Shown here: in pieces, positions 1 through 8,341 of the stretch
Layout: every line of letters starts with the position of its first letter
How positions within the stretch are numbered: position 1 is the first letter of the stretch
The notes under the pieces: model-generated
What the model was told of the DNA's origin: nothing
What the model saw: the letters and a program-made list of their open reading frames with translations, nothing else
The model's database searches: none
Translations under genes and position numbers: made by a program
Assembly: GCA_018780145.1 (NCBI GenBank)
Contig: JADMKA010000188.1
Location: 1 to 34,893 of the forward strand
DNA: 34,893 bases
From: Vitreoscilla sp.
Lineage (GTDB): Bacteria; Pseudomonadota; Gammaproteobacteria; Burkholderiales; Burkholderiaceae_C
Direction of reading: 5' to 3'

Positions 1-779
1 TGGTCTACTACCCGTTGAGCGCGCTGCTGCTGGCCGGCATCCGCGACATCCTGCTGATCAGCACGCCGCAGGACACGCCGCGCTTCGAGCAGTTGCTCGG
101 CGACGGCACGCGCTGGGGCATCCAGCTGCGCTACGCCGTGCAGCCCAGCCCGGACGGCCTGGCGCAGGCCTTCCTGATCGGCGAGCACTTTCTGGGCACC
201 GACCCCAGCGCCCTGGTGTTGGGCGACAACATCTTCTACGGCCATGACCTCGGCCGGCGCCTCGCCGCGGCCTCGGCGCGACCCAGCGGCGCCACGGTGT
301 TCGCCTACCCGGTGACCGACCCCGAGCGCTATGGCGTGGTCGAGTTCGACGCTGCCGGCCGCGCGGTGAGCCTGGAAGAGAAGCCGCAGAAGCCGAAGAG
401 CCGCTATGCCGTCACCGGCCTGTACTTCTACGACGACCAGGTGGTGGAGCATGCAAAGGCATTGCGCCCCAGCCCGCGAGGCGAACTGGAAATCACCGAC
501 CTGAACCGCCGCTACCTGGAGGCCGGGCAACTCGACGTGCAGATCTTCGGCCGTGGCGACGCCTGGCTGGACACCGGCACCCACGACAGCCTGCTGGAGG
601 CCGGCGCCTTCGTGCAGACTCTGGAGAAGCGCCAGGGGCTGAAGGCCTGCTGCCCGGAGGAAATCTGCTGGCGCCAGGGCTGGATCAACGACGCGCAGCT
701 GCAAGCCCTGGCCGCACCGCTGGCCAAGAGCGGCTACGGCCAGTACCTGCAGCAGGTGCTGAGCGACCGGGTGTTCTGA
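1..779 (+). CDS. rfbA: glucose-1-phosphate thymidylyltransferase RfbA/RmlA, 5'-truncated by window edge
   Basis: Makes dTDP-glucose from glucose-1-phosphate and dTTP in the cytoplasm, the entry step to dTDP-rhamnose and other dTDP-6-deoxysugars. The frame is open from the first base and reads [21 protein letters not shown], the segment that in RmlA follows the N-terminal nucleotide-binding loop; about 30-40 residues (including GxGTRL) lie outside the window. Visible family motifs are [13 protein letters not shown], the sugar-binding VVEFD...[22 protein letters not shown], and [14 protein letters not shown] near the C-terminus. The TTG at 15 is an internal codon, not the start. rmlB and rmlD are not in the window and would be expected upstream. 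A methyltransferase follows after 19 bases. Confidence 0.95.
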   Translation, partial: VYYPLSALLLAGIRDILLISTPQDTPRFEQLLGDGTRWGIQLRYAVQPSPDGLAQAFLIGEHFLGTDPSALVLGDNIFYGHDLGRRLAAASARPSGATVFAYPVTDPERYGVVEFDAAGRAVSLEEKPQKPKSRYAVTGLYFYDDQVVEHAKALRPSPRGELEITDLNRRYLEAGQLDVQIFGRGDAWLDTGTHDSLLEAGAFVQTLEKRQGLKACCPEEICWRQGWINDAQLQALAAPLAKSGYGQYLQQVLSDRVF

Positions 780-798
780 GCGCGGCGGCGCAGCCCGG

Positions 799-1773
799 GT
801 GTCCACCCCCGCCGACCTCCGCCCCTGGACCGCGCGCTGGCGCATGGCCTGGTGGCTGCGCACCGGCCGCGTCGTGCGCGGCTTCGACCCCGGGGAGCTG
901 CCGGGCCTGACGGCCAGCCACCCGCTGGTCGACACGCCGCCGGACGAGGTCGACGAGCACGCGGCCCTGGAGGGCCGCGACCCCTGGTTCCACAACCACC
1001 TGGTGGTGGCGTCGCGTGCGGTGGCTGCCGCGCTGGGCAACACCTGCCGGCCTGGCGCGAGGGTGCTGGATTTCGGCTGCGGCGAGGGCGTCACCGCGCT
1101 GGGGGTGGCGCGTCGCACGGGCGCCGAGGTGTGGGGTGTGGACCTGACGAGGGCCTTCGATGCTCTGCCGGCGCGTGCCGAACAGGCCCTCGGGCCGGGG
1201 GCCTGCCCCCCGTCGCTGGCCTTCGGGCAGGCGGCCGCCGGTGAGCCACTTCCCGCCCCCGATGCCGTGTTCGACGCCGGTTATGCCTGGTCGGTCTTCG
1301 AGCACCTGGACGACGTGCCGGGCACCTTGCGCGAGCTGCACCGCGTGCTCAAGCCCGGCGCTCCCTTCCTGCTGCAGATCGAGCCGCTGTACTTCTCGCC
1401 CTACGGCTCGCACCTGCGCCGCCTGATCGACGAGCCCTGGGCCCACCTGAAGGGGGGCGACGCCGCCTACCTGGCGCGGGCGCAGGCGGCGGCCGACCAC
1501 AGCCGCGTGGTCGAGCGCGACCTGCTCTACCAGCAGAACGACTTCGAGGAAGTGCGCCGTTACCTGCTGGGCGAGTACCGCAGCCTGAACCGCATTCGCA
1601 CCGTGGATCTGGTGCGGCAGGTGCGGGAGGGAGGCTGGCAGATCGAGGACTGCGCACTGAGGCAGATTTCTGCACGGCGCCTGGAGCCTGATCTGCTGCG
1701 CAGGCACAGTGCGCACGACCTGCGAACCCGCGAGATCCGCCTGCTGCTGAAGCGGCCCGTGACCCCGCGCTGA
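799..1773 (+). CDS. class I SAM-dependent methyltransferase
   Basis: Predicted cytoplasmic methyltransferase of 324 residues. Motif I is VLDFGCGEG at residues 89-97, followed by an acidic residue at the end of strand 2 (GVDLT) and a post-motif segment WSVFEHLDDVPGTLRELHRVLKPGAPFLLQIEP, typical of the Methyltransf_11 type fold. The GTG at 799 gives the longest frame free of rfbA; an in-frame ATG at 844 is an alternative, and neither has a good ribosome binding site. It lies 19 bases after rfbA, so is probably cotranscribed. Sugar O-methylation of the polysaccharide is an inference from context; the substrate cannot be read from the sequence. It converges on the LuxR-type gene with a 12-base gap. 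Confidence 0.85.
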   Translation: MSTPADLRPWTARWRMAWWLRTGRVVRGFDPGELPGLTASHPLVDTPPDEVDEHAALEGRDPWFHNHLVVASRAVAAALGNTCRPGARVLDFGCGEGVTALGVARRTGAEVWGVDLTRAFDALPARAEQALGPGACPPSLAFGQAAAGEPLPAPDAVFDAGYAWSVFEHLDDVPGTLRELHRVLKPGAPFLLQIEPLYFSPYGSHLRRLIDEPWAHLKGGDAAYLARAQAAADHSRVVERDLLYQQNDFEEVRRYLLGEYRSLNRIRTVDLVRQVREGGWQIEDCALRQISARRLEPDLLRRHSAHDLRTREIRLLLKRPVTPR

Positions 1774-1785
1774 CCGAAGCCGCGC

Positions 1786-2460
1786 TCAGCGCGGGGCGGT
1801 CTTCAGCGCTGTCACCAGCGGCGGCAGCAACGCGACCTGCTTGACCAGTTCCACCATGCTGCGGCAGTGGGTCTTCTCCTTCAGGTTGTGCACATGGCTG
1901 CGCACGGTGGCCACGGCCACGCCCAGCCGCTCGGCGATCTGGTTCGGGCGCAAGCCCTCGCACAGCGCGGTCAGCACCTGCTCCTCCCGCCGCGACAGGC
2001 CGCGGGCTCGCGCATAGGCGCCGGCCGAGAGCTTCTCCACCAATTGGGTTCGCTGCAGCGTGACCAGCGTGGCGTTGCCGGCGTGGCGCCGCGACAGCGC
2101 GAGCGGCAGCGGCACGATGGACAGGCCGGTGCGTTCGTCGCCGCCGCCGAGGTTGACTAGGCTGCGCGCACCCCGATGGCGGGCACCCTCCAGGGCATCG
2201 GTGAGCGCCAGCTGGTCCTGGCGGTGGCGGGCGCGCAGGCGGCGGCCGCGCAACTCCAGCGGATGCCCGGGGCCGAGTTCGCGCCGGGCCGCATGGTTGG
2301 CATGCACCAGCAGGCCGTCGGCCGAGAGCAGGACCAGGCCGTAGTCCACCTCGTCGAGCACACAGGCCATCAGCCTGACGAGGCCAGCGCTCTCCGTGCC
2401 GCGGCGCTCAGGGCCCTGGTAGGCCAGTTCGCTCTCCAGGTGGGCGAGTTCGGTGTTCAT
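1786..2460 (-). CDS. LuxR-type transcriptional regulator with PAS-like N-terminal domain
   Basis: A 224-residue DNA-binding regulator. Residues about 30-140 look like a PAS-type sensor (VDYGLVLLSADGLLVHANHAARREL). Residues about 155-205 are a GerE/LuxR helix-turn-helix: LSRREEQVLTALCEGLRPNQIAERLGVAVATVRSHVHNLKEK. No receiver domain is present, so it is not an ordinary response regulator. The start ATG at 2460 (MNTELAHLESEL) was chosen because the upstream open frame reads low-complexity sequence through the intergenic region; no clear ribosome binding site is visible. It is divergent from the PEP-CTERM gene and shares a 235-bp control region with a perfect palindrome, so it may regulate that gene or the EPS operon. 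That role is inference. Confidence 0.85.
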   Translation of the reverse strand: MNTELAHLESELAYQGPERRGTESAGLVRLMACVLDEVDYGLVLLSADGLLVHANHAARRELGPGHPLELRGRRLRARHRQDQLALTDALEGARHRGARSLVNLGGGDERTGLSIVPLPLALSRRHAGNATLVTLQRTQLVEKLSAGAYARARGLSRREEQVLTALCEGLRPNQIAERLGVAVATVRSHVHNLKEKTHCRSMVELVKQVALLPPLVTALKTAPR

Positions 2461-2583
2461 CGATGAAGGAGGGTGGGCGAGGGGGCAAGGGCTGCGGATG
2501 ATCGGACCAGAGCGGTCCCCGGCTGGGCCTTGATCGGCACAAACCGTGAACAACTTGAGCTTTTGCGTGGCCCCGTCGCACAA

Positions 2584-2599
2584 CTCAACATTTGTTGAG
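2584..2599. promoter_or_regulatory. perfect palindrome between luxR-type and PEP-CTERM genes
   Basis: CTCAACA-TT-TGTTGAG has 7-bp perfect arms and a 2-bp centre. It lies in the divergent intergenic region, 97 bp upstream of the PEP-CTERM start and 124 bp from the regulator start. Size and symmetry fit an operator for a dimeric regulator, with the adjacent LuxR-type protein the obvious candidate. No second copy was noticed. The function is inferred. Confidence 0.45.
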
Positions 2600-2651
2600 G
2601 GCCGCAGCGTGGGTTGACGATCCAATGCCGTTGCAAACACGTCATCCGGTG

Positions 2652-2667
2652 TGGCGTGCGCACCGCT
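2652..2667 (+). promoter_or_regulatory. possible sigma-54 type -24/-12 element before PEP-CTERM gene
   Basis: TGGCGTGCGCACCGCT has the GG-N10-GC spacing of sigma-54 promoters, with TGGC at -24. The -12 half is CCGC rather than TTGC. It would start transcription near 2678, just before the GAGGAA ribosome binding site at 2685-2690. PEP-CTERM genes are often under PrsK/PrsR and sigma-54 control, which makes the match worth noting. GG-N10-GC is common in DNA this GC-rich. Confidence 0.2.
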
Positions 2668-2695
2668 GCCCGCACCGGGCCGCTGAGGAATCCCC

Positions 2696-3313
2696 ATGAA
2701 ACGACACATGCATCGACTCGTCACCATCGCGGCCCTGGCCGCACCGCTCGGGGCGCTGGCTGCCACCGAACTCGTCGGCAACGGCAGTTTCGAGGCCAAT
2801 GCACAGGCCGCCGGCAGCTGGTCGATCTACCCCTCGCTGAACAGCTGGACCGGTGGCGCCGGCGGCATCGAGCTGCGCAACAACGTGGCGGGCACGGCTT
2901 ACGACGGCAGCAATTTCGTCGAGCTCGACACCACCGGCAACAGCACCATGTCGCAGGATCTGGCCGGCAACAACACCGGCTGGGTCACGCTGAGCTTCTG
3001 GTACTCGGCACGCGAGTACACCCGTGCCGGATCCAACGGCCTGCAGCTGAGCTTCGGCGGCCAGTCGATCGATCTGCTGGGCACCGACAACCTCGGCCCC
3101 GGCCACCAGTGGCTGCAGTACACCGGCAGCTTCCTGTTGAACGGCGGCAACGACACGCTGACCTTCACCGCCCTGGGCACCAGCGACAGCTACGGCACGT
3201 CTCTGGACAAGATCTCGGTCACGGCGGTGCCCGAGCCGGCGAGCACGGCGATGCTGCTGGCCGGGCTGGGGGTGCTGGGCGTCGTGTCTCGCCGCCGCCG
3301 GCCACAGAGCTGA
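2696..3313 (+). CDS. PEP-CTERM sorting domain protein
   Basis: A secreted protein of 205 residues. It has a cleavable signal peptide (IAALAAPLGALAA, cleavage near residue 23), a beta-rich central domain resembling carbohydrate-binding folds (ELVGNGSFEAN...SWSIYPSLNSWTG), and a PEP-CTERM tail at residues 178-205: VPEPAS, then the hydrophobic TAMLLAGLGVLGVV, then RRRRPQS. Such tails are recognised by an exosortase and are found in bacteria that make exopolysaccharide. No exosortase is encoded in the window. A ribosome binding site TGAGGAA precedes the ATG. It sits between the LuxR-type gene and rfbC, so it is probably co-regulated with EPS synthesis. The function of the central domain is unknown. 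Confidence 0.88.
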   Translation: MKRHMHRLVTIAALAAPLGALAATELVGNGSFEANAQAAGSWSIYPSLNSWTGGAGGIELRNNVAGTAYDGSNFVELDTTGNSTMSQDLAGNNTGWVTLSFWYSAREYTRAGSNGLQLSFGGQSIDLLGTDNLGPGHQWLQYTGSFLLNGGNDTLTFTALGTSDSYGTSLDKISVTAVPEPASTAMLLAGLGVLGVVSRRRRPQS

Positions 3314-3325
3314 ACCGCTGACCTG

Positions 3326-3350
3326 CCATCGCCGGTGCGGGCCGGCATGG
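3326..3350 (+). other. hairpin between PEP-CTERM gene and rfbC
   Basis: CCAT-c-GCCGG-tgcggg-CCGGC-ATGG can form a 9-bp stem with one bulged base and a 6-nt loop. It lies in the 50-base gap after the PEP-CTERM stop. There is no T-run, so it is not a classical terminator; it could limit read-through or stabilise the upstream message. Confidence 0.3.
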
Positions 3351-3363
3351 GAAAATCGCCGCC

Positions 3364-3909
3364 ATGAAAATCGACAGGACGGCGATCGAGGGCGTGCTGG
3401 TGTTCGAGCCGAAGCTGTTCGGCGATGAACGAGGCTTCTTCATGGAGAGCTTCAACCAGCGCCTGTTCGAAGACGCCGTCGGCCACCCGGTGGCTTTCGT
3501 GCAGGACAACCACTCGCGCTCGGCGCGTGGCGTGCTGCGTGGCCTGCACTTCCAGCGCGCGCCGCATGCCCAGGGCAAGCTGGTCCGCGTCAGTGCGGGC
3601 GTGGTGTTCGACGTGGCGGTGGACATCCGGCCAGGCAGCAGCACCTATGGACGCTGGGTGGGCGTGGAGCTGAGCGCCGCGAACCACCGCCAGCTGTGGA
3701 TCCCGCCCGGCCTGGCGCATGGCTTCCTGGTGCTCAGCGACAGCGCCGACTTCCTCTACAAGACCACCGACTACTATGCCCCGCAGGCCGAGGGCAGCCT
3801 GCGCTGGGACGACCCGGAGCTGGCCATCGCCTGGCCGGACGCCGGCGTGCCACCGCTGCTGTCGGCCAAGGACTCGGCGGCCCCGGGCCTGCGCGACCTG
3901 AAACTCTGA
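3364..3909 (+). CDS. rfbC: dTDP-4-dehydrorhamnose 3,5-epimerase RfbC/RmlC
   Basis: Epimerises dTDP-4-keto-6-deoxyglucose at C3 and C5 on the way to dTDP-L-rhamnose; cytoplasmic. At 181 residues it has the usual family length. Seen motifs: [12 protein letters not shown] (21-31), [19 protein letters not shown] with the catalytic histidine at H62, the conserved [14 protein letters not shown], and [28 protein letters not shown] with Y132 at the position of the catalytic tyrosine. It starts at ATG 3364, 50 bases after the PEP-CTERM gene, and is followed 13 bases later by ugd. With rfbA near the window start it indicates a dTDP-rhamnose route; rmlB and rmlD must lie elsewhere. Confidence 0.96.
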   Translation: MKIDRTAIEGVLVFEPKLFGDERGFFMESFNQRLFEDAVGHPVAFVQDNHSRSARGVLRGLHFQRAPHAQGKLVRVSAGVVFDVAVDIRPGSSTYGRWVGVELSAANHRQLWIPPGLAHGFLVLSDSADFLYKTTDYYAPQAEGSLRWDDPELAIAWPDAGVPPLLSAKDSAAPGLRDLKL

Positions 3910-3922
3910 GAACGGGCATCCC

Positions 3923-5266
3923 ATGAAAGTCACCGTCATCGGCACCGGCTACGTGGGGCTGGTCACCGGAGCCTGCCTCGCCGAAATGGGCAACCACGTG
4001 GTGTGCCTGGACATCGATGCCCGCAAGATCGAGATCCTGCAAAGCGGCGGCATCCCGATCCATGAGCCCGGCCTGCAGGAGATCGTTCACCGCAATGCCG
4101 CCGCCGGCCGGCTGGAATTCACCACCAGCGTGGAACGGGCGGTTGCCCATGGCACACTGCAGTTCATCGCCGTGGGCACGCCGCCGGACGAAGACGGCTC
4201 GGCCGACCTGCAGTACGTCACCGCGGCAGCGCGCAACATCGGCCGCCTGATGACCGACCACAAGGTCATCGTCGACAAGAGCACGGTGCCGGTGGGCACG
4301 GCGGACAAGGTGCGCGCGGCCGTGGCCGACGAGCTTGCCAAACGTGGCGTCGAGCTGGCGTTCTCGGTCGCCTCCAACCCCGAGTTCCTGAAGGAGGGCG
4401 CGGCGGTCGAGGACTTCATCAAGCCCGACCGCATCATCATCGGCACCGACGACGAGCGCGCCACCTTGCTGCTTCGGGCGCTGTACGCCCCGTTCGTGCG
4501 CAACCGCGACCGCCTGCTGGTGATGGACATCCACAGCGCCGAGTTCACCAAGTACGCCGCCAACGCGATGCTGGCCACCCGCATCAGCTTCATGAACGAA
4601 CTGTCGCGCCTGGCCGAGGCGGTCGGGGCCGACATCGAGCAGGTCCGGGTGGGCATCGGCTCCGATCCGCGCATCGGCACGCATTTCCTCTACGCCGGGG
4701 CGGGTTATGGCGGCAGCTGCTTCCCCAAGGACGTCAAGGCCCTGGCACGCAGTGCGGCGGATGCCGGGCTGCCCAGCAAGATGATGGCTGCTGTCGAGGC
4801 GGTCAACGAGGAACAGAAGCGGGTGCTGGTGAAGAAGATCGTGGCCCGCTACGGCGACGACCTGAGCGGCAAGACCTTCGCCCTCTGGGGTCTGGCCTTC
4901 AAGCCCAACACCGACGACATGCGCGAAGCCCCCAGCCGGGTGGTGGTGGCCGAGCTGCTGCGCCGCGGTGCGCGCCTGCGTGCCTACGACCCGGTGGCCA
5001 TGGACGAAGCCCGGCGCGTGCTCGCCCTGGATCTGGGGGCCGAGGCCATCGATCGGTCGGTGCATTTCGCCCCTTCGGCAATGGCCGCCGTGGCCGGGGC
5101 CGACGCGCTGGTGATCGTCACCGAATGGAAGGAGTTCCGCACGCCCGATTTCGAGGGCCTGGCCGCCGTGTTGACCGATCGGCGGGTCTTCGACGGCCGC
5201 AATCTCTACGACCCGGCCTTGATCAGGGGCTTCGGACTGGACTACCAATCGATCGGCCGAGGCTGA
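3923..5266 (+). CDS. ugd: UDP-glucose 6-dehydrogenase
   Basis: Oxidises UDP-glucose to UDP-glucuronate with two NAD+; cytoplasmic. At 447 residues it is normal for the bacterial Ugd/RkpK/TuaD type. N-terminal NAD-binding [21 protein letters not shown] (1-21), VGTPPDEDG (85-92), STVPVGT (120-126), SNPEFLKEG (151-159), and the active-site segment [10 protein letters not shown] with catalytic C266. The C-terminal UDP-binding domain has [13 protein letters not shown]. It follows rfbC by 13 bases and so is in the same operon. The product gives acidic sugar for the polysaccharide. Confidence 0.97.
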   Translation: MKVTVIGTGYVGLVTGACLAEMGNHVVCLDIDARKIEILQSGGIPIHEPGLQEIVHRNAAAGRLEFTTSVERAVAHGTLQFIAVGTPPDEDGSADLQYVTAAARNIGRLMTDHKVIVDKSTVPVGTADKVRAAVADELAKRGVELAFSVASNPEFLKEGAAVEDFIKPDRIIIGTDDERATLLLRALYAPFVRNRDRLLVMDIHSAEFTKYAANAMLATRISFMNELSRLAEAVGADIEQVRVGIGSDPRIGTHFLYAGAGYGGSCFPKDVKALARSAADAGLPSKMMAAVEAVNEEQKRVLVKKIVARYGDDLSGKTFALWGLAFKPNTDDMREAPSRVVVAELLRRGARLRAYDPVAMDEARRVLALDLGAEAIDRSVHFAPSAMAAVAGADALVIVTEWKEFRTPDFEGLAAVLTDRRVFDGRNLYDPALIRGFGLDYQSIGRG

Positions 5267-5409
5267 CGCACCCGGCTGGCGCGTGACTTGCGTATCGCCT
5301 TAGGGGGTCTGCGAGGGCGGGCGCCCGGTTGTTCTTTGCCACAATACTTCGATACGCTGCCCGGCAACGCCAGGGCTGACAGTCCCTGATTCCATCTGAG
5401 GTGTCGAGC

Positions 5410-6858
5410 ATGTCCAAATCGATTTCGGTGTTGCCGGTGATCATGGCCGGTGGCAGCGGTACGCGGCTGTGGCCGCTGTCGCGCGCCGGCTATCCCAAGC
5501 AGTTTCTCGTTCTCACCGGCGAGACCAGCCTGTTCCAGCAGGCCGCCGAGCGCCTGGCGGGCCTGGCCACCACCGACATCGAGGTGGCGCCGCCAGTCGT
5601 CGTCGGCAATGCCGATCACCGCTTCCTGGTGCTCGAGCAACTGCGCGAGCTCGGCATGGACAGCACCGCCGTGGTGCTGGAGCCCTCGGGCCGCAACACC
5701 GCACCGGCCCTCACGCTCGCGGCGCTGCAGGCCGAGGAGGGCGGCTCGGATCCGGTGCTGGTCGTCACACCGGCGGACCAGACGGTGGCCGACGCCGCCG
5801 CCTTCAACGACGCCGTGCAGCGCGCGGTGCGCGGCGCGGCCCAGGGTGCCATCGTGATCCTGGGCGTCACGCCCGATCGCCCCGAGACCGGCTACGGCTA
5901 TATCCGCACCACCAGCGGCGCCGGGGAGCTGAACCGTGTGGCCCAGTTCGTCGAGAAGCCCGATCTGGCCACCGCCGAGCGCTACCTGAAAGAGGGCGGC
6001 TACTTCTGGAACAGCGGCATGTTCGTGCTGCGCGCCTCGGTCTGGCTGAAGGCGCTGAAGGCGTTCCGCCCCGACATCCTCGATGCCACCCGGGCCTCCT
6101 GGGACGCCAAGCGCTCGGACGCCAAGTTCGTGCGCCCGGGCAAGAAGGAGTTCGAGCAGGTGCCGGCCGATTCGGTCGACTATGCGGTGATGGAGCGCTG
6201 CCCCGGCAGCGACTTCGACATCCGGATGGTGCCCCTGTCCGCCGGCTGGAACGACCTGGGCGCCTGGGATGCCGTCTGGCAGGTCTCCGGCAAGGACGCC
6301 TCGGGCAACAGCAGCGTCGGCGATGTGATGCTGGAGGATTCGCGCAACACCTTTGTCCACGCTTCGGGCCGCCTGGTCACCACGGTGGGGGTGGACAACC
6401 TGGTGGTCGTCGAGACCGCCGACGCGGTGTTGGTGGCCGACGGCAGCCGCAGCCAGGACGTCAAGAAGATCGTCAACCGCCTGGCCGCCAAGGGCCGCGG
6501 CGAGGGCCTGCTGCACCGCAAGGTGCACCGCCCCTGGGGCTGGTACGACAGCATCGATGCCGGCCCGCGCTTCCAGGTCAAGCGCATCATGGTGCGCCCG
6601 GGCGCCAGCCTCAGCCTCCAGATGCACCACCATCGCGCGGAGCACTGGATCGTCGTCACCGGCACCGCCGAGGTCACCTGCGGTGAACGCAAGATCATGC
6701 TGACCGAGAACCAGAGCACCTACATCCCGTTGGGCGAGGTGCACCGGCTGGCCAACCCGGGCAAGGTGGATCTGGAGATCATCGAGGTCCAGTCCGGCAG
6801 CTACCTCGGCGAGGACGACATCGTGCGCTACGAGGATACTTACGGGCGGACGGCCTGA
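5410..6858 (+). CDS. manC: mannose-1-phosphate guanylyltransferase / mannose-6-phosphate isomerase (ManC/AlgA type)
   Basis: Makes GDP-mannose from mannose-1-phosphate and GTP, and in the bifunctional type also interconverts fructose-6-P and mannose-6-P. The nucleotidyltransferase signature GGSGTRLWPLSR is at residues 14-25, FVEKP at 180-184, and the C-terminal type II isomerase cupin has SLQMHHHRAEHWIVVTGTAEVT (QMHHHRAEHW at 404-413). The start ATG at 5410 has TGAGG eight bases upstream; a GTG at 5401 is less likely because it overlaps that site. The 134-base gap after ugd contains TTGTTC (5329-5334) and GATACG (5351-5356), 16 bases apart, at most a weak promoter. Phosphomannomutase is not encoded here. 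Confidence 0.95.
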   Translation: MSKSISVLPVIMAGGSGTRLWPLSRAGYPKQFLVLTGETSLFQQAAERLAGLATTDIEVAPPVVVGNADHRFLVLEQLRELGMDSTAVVLEPSGRNTAPALTLAALQAEEGGSDPVLVVTPADQTVADAAAFNDAVQRAVRGAAQGAIVILGVTPDRPETGYGYIRTTSGAGELNRVAQFVEKPDLATAERYLKEGGYFWNSGMFVLRASVWLKALKAFRPDILDATRASWDAKRSDAKFVRPGKKEFEQVPADSVDYAVMERCPGSDFDIRMVPLSAGWNDLGAWDAVWQVSGKDASGNSSVGDVMLEDSRNTFVHASGRLVTTVGVDNLVVVETADAVLVADGSRSQDVKKIVNRLAAKGRGEGLLHRKVHRPWGWYDSIDAGPRFQVKRIMVRPGASLSLQMHHHRAEHWIVVTGTAEVTCGERKIMLTENQSTYIPLGEVHRLANPGKVDLEIIEVQSGSYLGEDDIVRYEDTYGRTA

Positions 6859-6902
6859 GGCGCTTTCGCGCGACGGCCGCGGCTGCCGACCCTGCCTGCT
6901 GA

Positions 6903-8297
6903 ATGTTCGAAGAACGCTCTGCCCGCAAACAGTTCCTGAGCGCACCGCCCAGTGTGTCGGCCGCCATCGCGTCGGTGCTGGAGCCGGTGCTGGCGGCGGT
7001 CGGCCTGGCGATCTTCCACGCCTTCTTCGGTGAGCCCTTCGACGGCCCGGCGATGACGCTGGCCATCCTGCTGCTGGTGCTGATGTTCCCGGGCGTCAAC
7101 CGCTTCGGCAAGACCGGCATCGGTGTCGGCATCGACATCGTGTTGTCCTGGGTCAGCGTGCTGGCGGTGCTGTTCCTGGTGGGCTACGCCACCGGCGGCC
7201 TGGGTGAGTTCGACGCCCGCATGCTGGCCGGCTGGGCGATCGCCACACCCCTGGTGCATTGGTTGTGTGTCATCCTGGGCACGGCCTTCATGCGCCACCG
7301 CGCGACGCTGCCCGAGTACCGCCGGCCGGCGGTGATCATCGGCGCCAACCGCATGGGCATCCGGGTGGCAGCCATGCTGCGCGAGCGGCGTGGCTATGGC
7401 CACGACCTGCTGGGCTTCTTCGATGACCGCTCCGCACTGCGCCTGGATCTGCCCGGCGGCGACGCCCTGATCGGCTCGCTCAACGACCTGTACGAGTTCA
7501 TCGAGCGGCATGCGGTGAAAGATGTCTTCATCACCCTGCCGCTGACCTCGCAGCCGCGCATCCTCCAGCTCATGGAGAGCCTGCAGAACACGACCGCCTC
7601 GGTGCACTTCGTGCCGGACGTGTTCGGCGTCAGCATCATCCAGGGCCGCCTGGAGGACATGGGCGGCGTGCCGGTGGTCGGCCTCCTGGTCACGCCGTTC
7701 ACCGGCATCAATGGCCTGCTGAAGCGGGCCAGCGACGTCGCGTTGTCGCTGCTGATCCTGCTGCTGATCTCGCCCGTGCTGGCGGTGGTGGCGCTGGGCG
7801 TGAAGTTCAGTTCCCCCGGCCCGGTGATCTTTCGCCAGCGCCGCACCGGGCTCGACGGTGAAATCATCGAGGTCTTCAAGTTCCGGTCGATGACCACCCA
7901 GGACAACGGCAACACGGTCCAGCAGGCCACGCGCGACGACCCGCGCATCACCGCCTTCGGCGCCTTCATCCGCAAGACCTCGCTGGATGAGTTGCCGCAG
8001 TTCGTCAACGTGCTGCAGGGGCGCATGAGCATCGTCGGCCCGCGCCCGCACGCGGTGGCCCACAACGAGCAGTACCGCAAGATCGTCAAGGCCTACATGG
8101 CGCGCCACAAGGTCAAGCCGGGCATCACCGGCTGGGCCCAGGTCAACGGCCTGCGTGGCGAGACCGACACGGTGGACAAGATGGCCCGCCGCGTCGAGTA
8201 CGATCTGGAGTACCTGCGCAACTGGTCGCTGGGACTGGACCTGCTCATCATCGCCCGCACGGCCAAGCTGATGTTCTTCGACCGCAAGGCGTACTGA
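6903..8297 (+). CDS. undecaprenyl-phosphate sugar phosphotransferase (WcaJ/polyprenyl glycosylphosphotransferase family)
   Basis: Membrane enzyme that transfers a sugar-1-phosphate, commonly glucose, to undecaprenyl phosphate and so starts each repeat unit. 464 residues: four hydrophobic segments within about residues 20-140, a CoA_binding_3-like middle part (PAVIIGANRMGIRVAAMLRERRGYGHDLLGFFDD), and a C-terminal bacterial sugar transferase domain from about residue 274 (KRASDVALSLLILLLISPVLAV...). The catalytic domain shows KFRSM, RKTSLDELPQFVNVL, MSIVGPRPH, KPGITGWAQVNGLRGET and VEYDLEYLRNWS. It follows manC by 44 bases. Its presence points to lipid-linked repeat-unit assembly, but no flippase or polymerase is in this window. 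Sugar specificity cannot be read. Confidence 0.93.
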   Translation: MFEERSARKQFLSAPPSVSAAIASVLEPVLAAVGLAIFHAFFGEPFDGPAMTLAILLLVLMFPGVNRFGKTGIGVGIDIVLSWVSVLAVLFLVGYATGGLGEFDARMLAGWAIATPLVHWLCVILGTAFMRHRATLPEYRRPAVIIGANRMGIRVAAMLRERRGYGHDLLGFFDDRSALRLDLPGGDALIGSLNDLYEFIERHAVKDVFITLPLTSQPRILQLMESLQNTTASVHFVPDVFGVSIIQGRLEDMGGVPVVGLLVTPFTGINGLLKRASDVALSLLILLLISPVLAVVALGVKFSSPGPVIFRQRRTGLDGEIIEVFKFRSMTTQDNGNTVQQATRDDPRITAFGAFIRKTSLDELPQFVNVLQGRMSIVGPRPHAVAHNEQYRKIVKAYMARHKVKPGITGWAQVNGLRGETDTVDKMARRVEYDLEYLRNWSLGLDLLIIARTAKLMFFDRKAY

Positions 8298-8302
8298 ACT
8301 CT

Positions 8303-8320
8303 GGTGGCCGCCCGGCCACC
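8303..8320 (+). other. perfect hairpin between sugar transferase and epsL-like gene
   Basis: GGTGGCC-GCCC-GGCCACC has a 7-bp perfect stem and a 4-nt loop, starting six bases after the upstream stop. No T-run follows, so intrinsic termination is not supported. It may act as an mRNA 3'-end stabiliser or attenuator separating the inner-membrane enzyme from the outer-membrane gene. Confidence 0.35.
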
Positions 8321-8341
8321 CACACTTCATCGAGGCGCTCC

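Noticed and set aside
2461-2799. N-terminal extension of the LuxR-type regulator
   Set aside because: It covers the promoter region and the 5' end of the PEP-CTERM gene and has no domain character.
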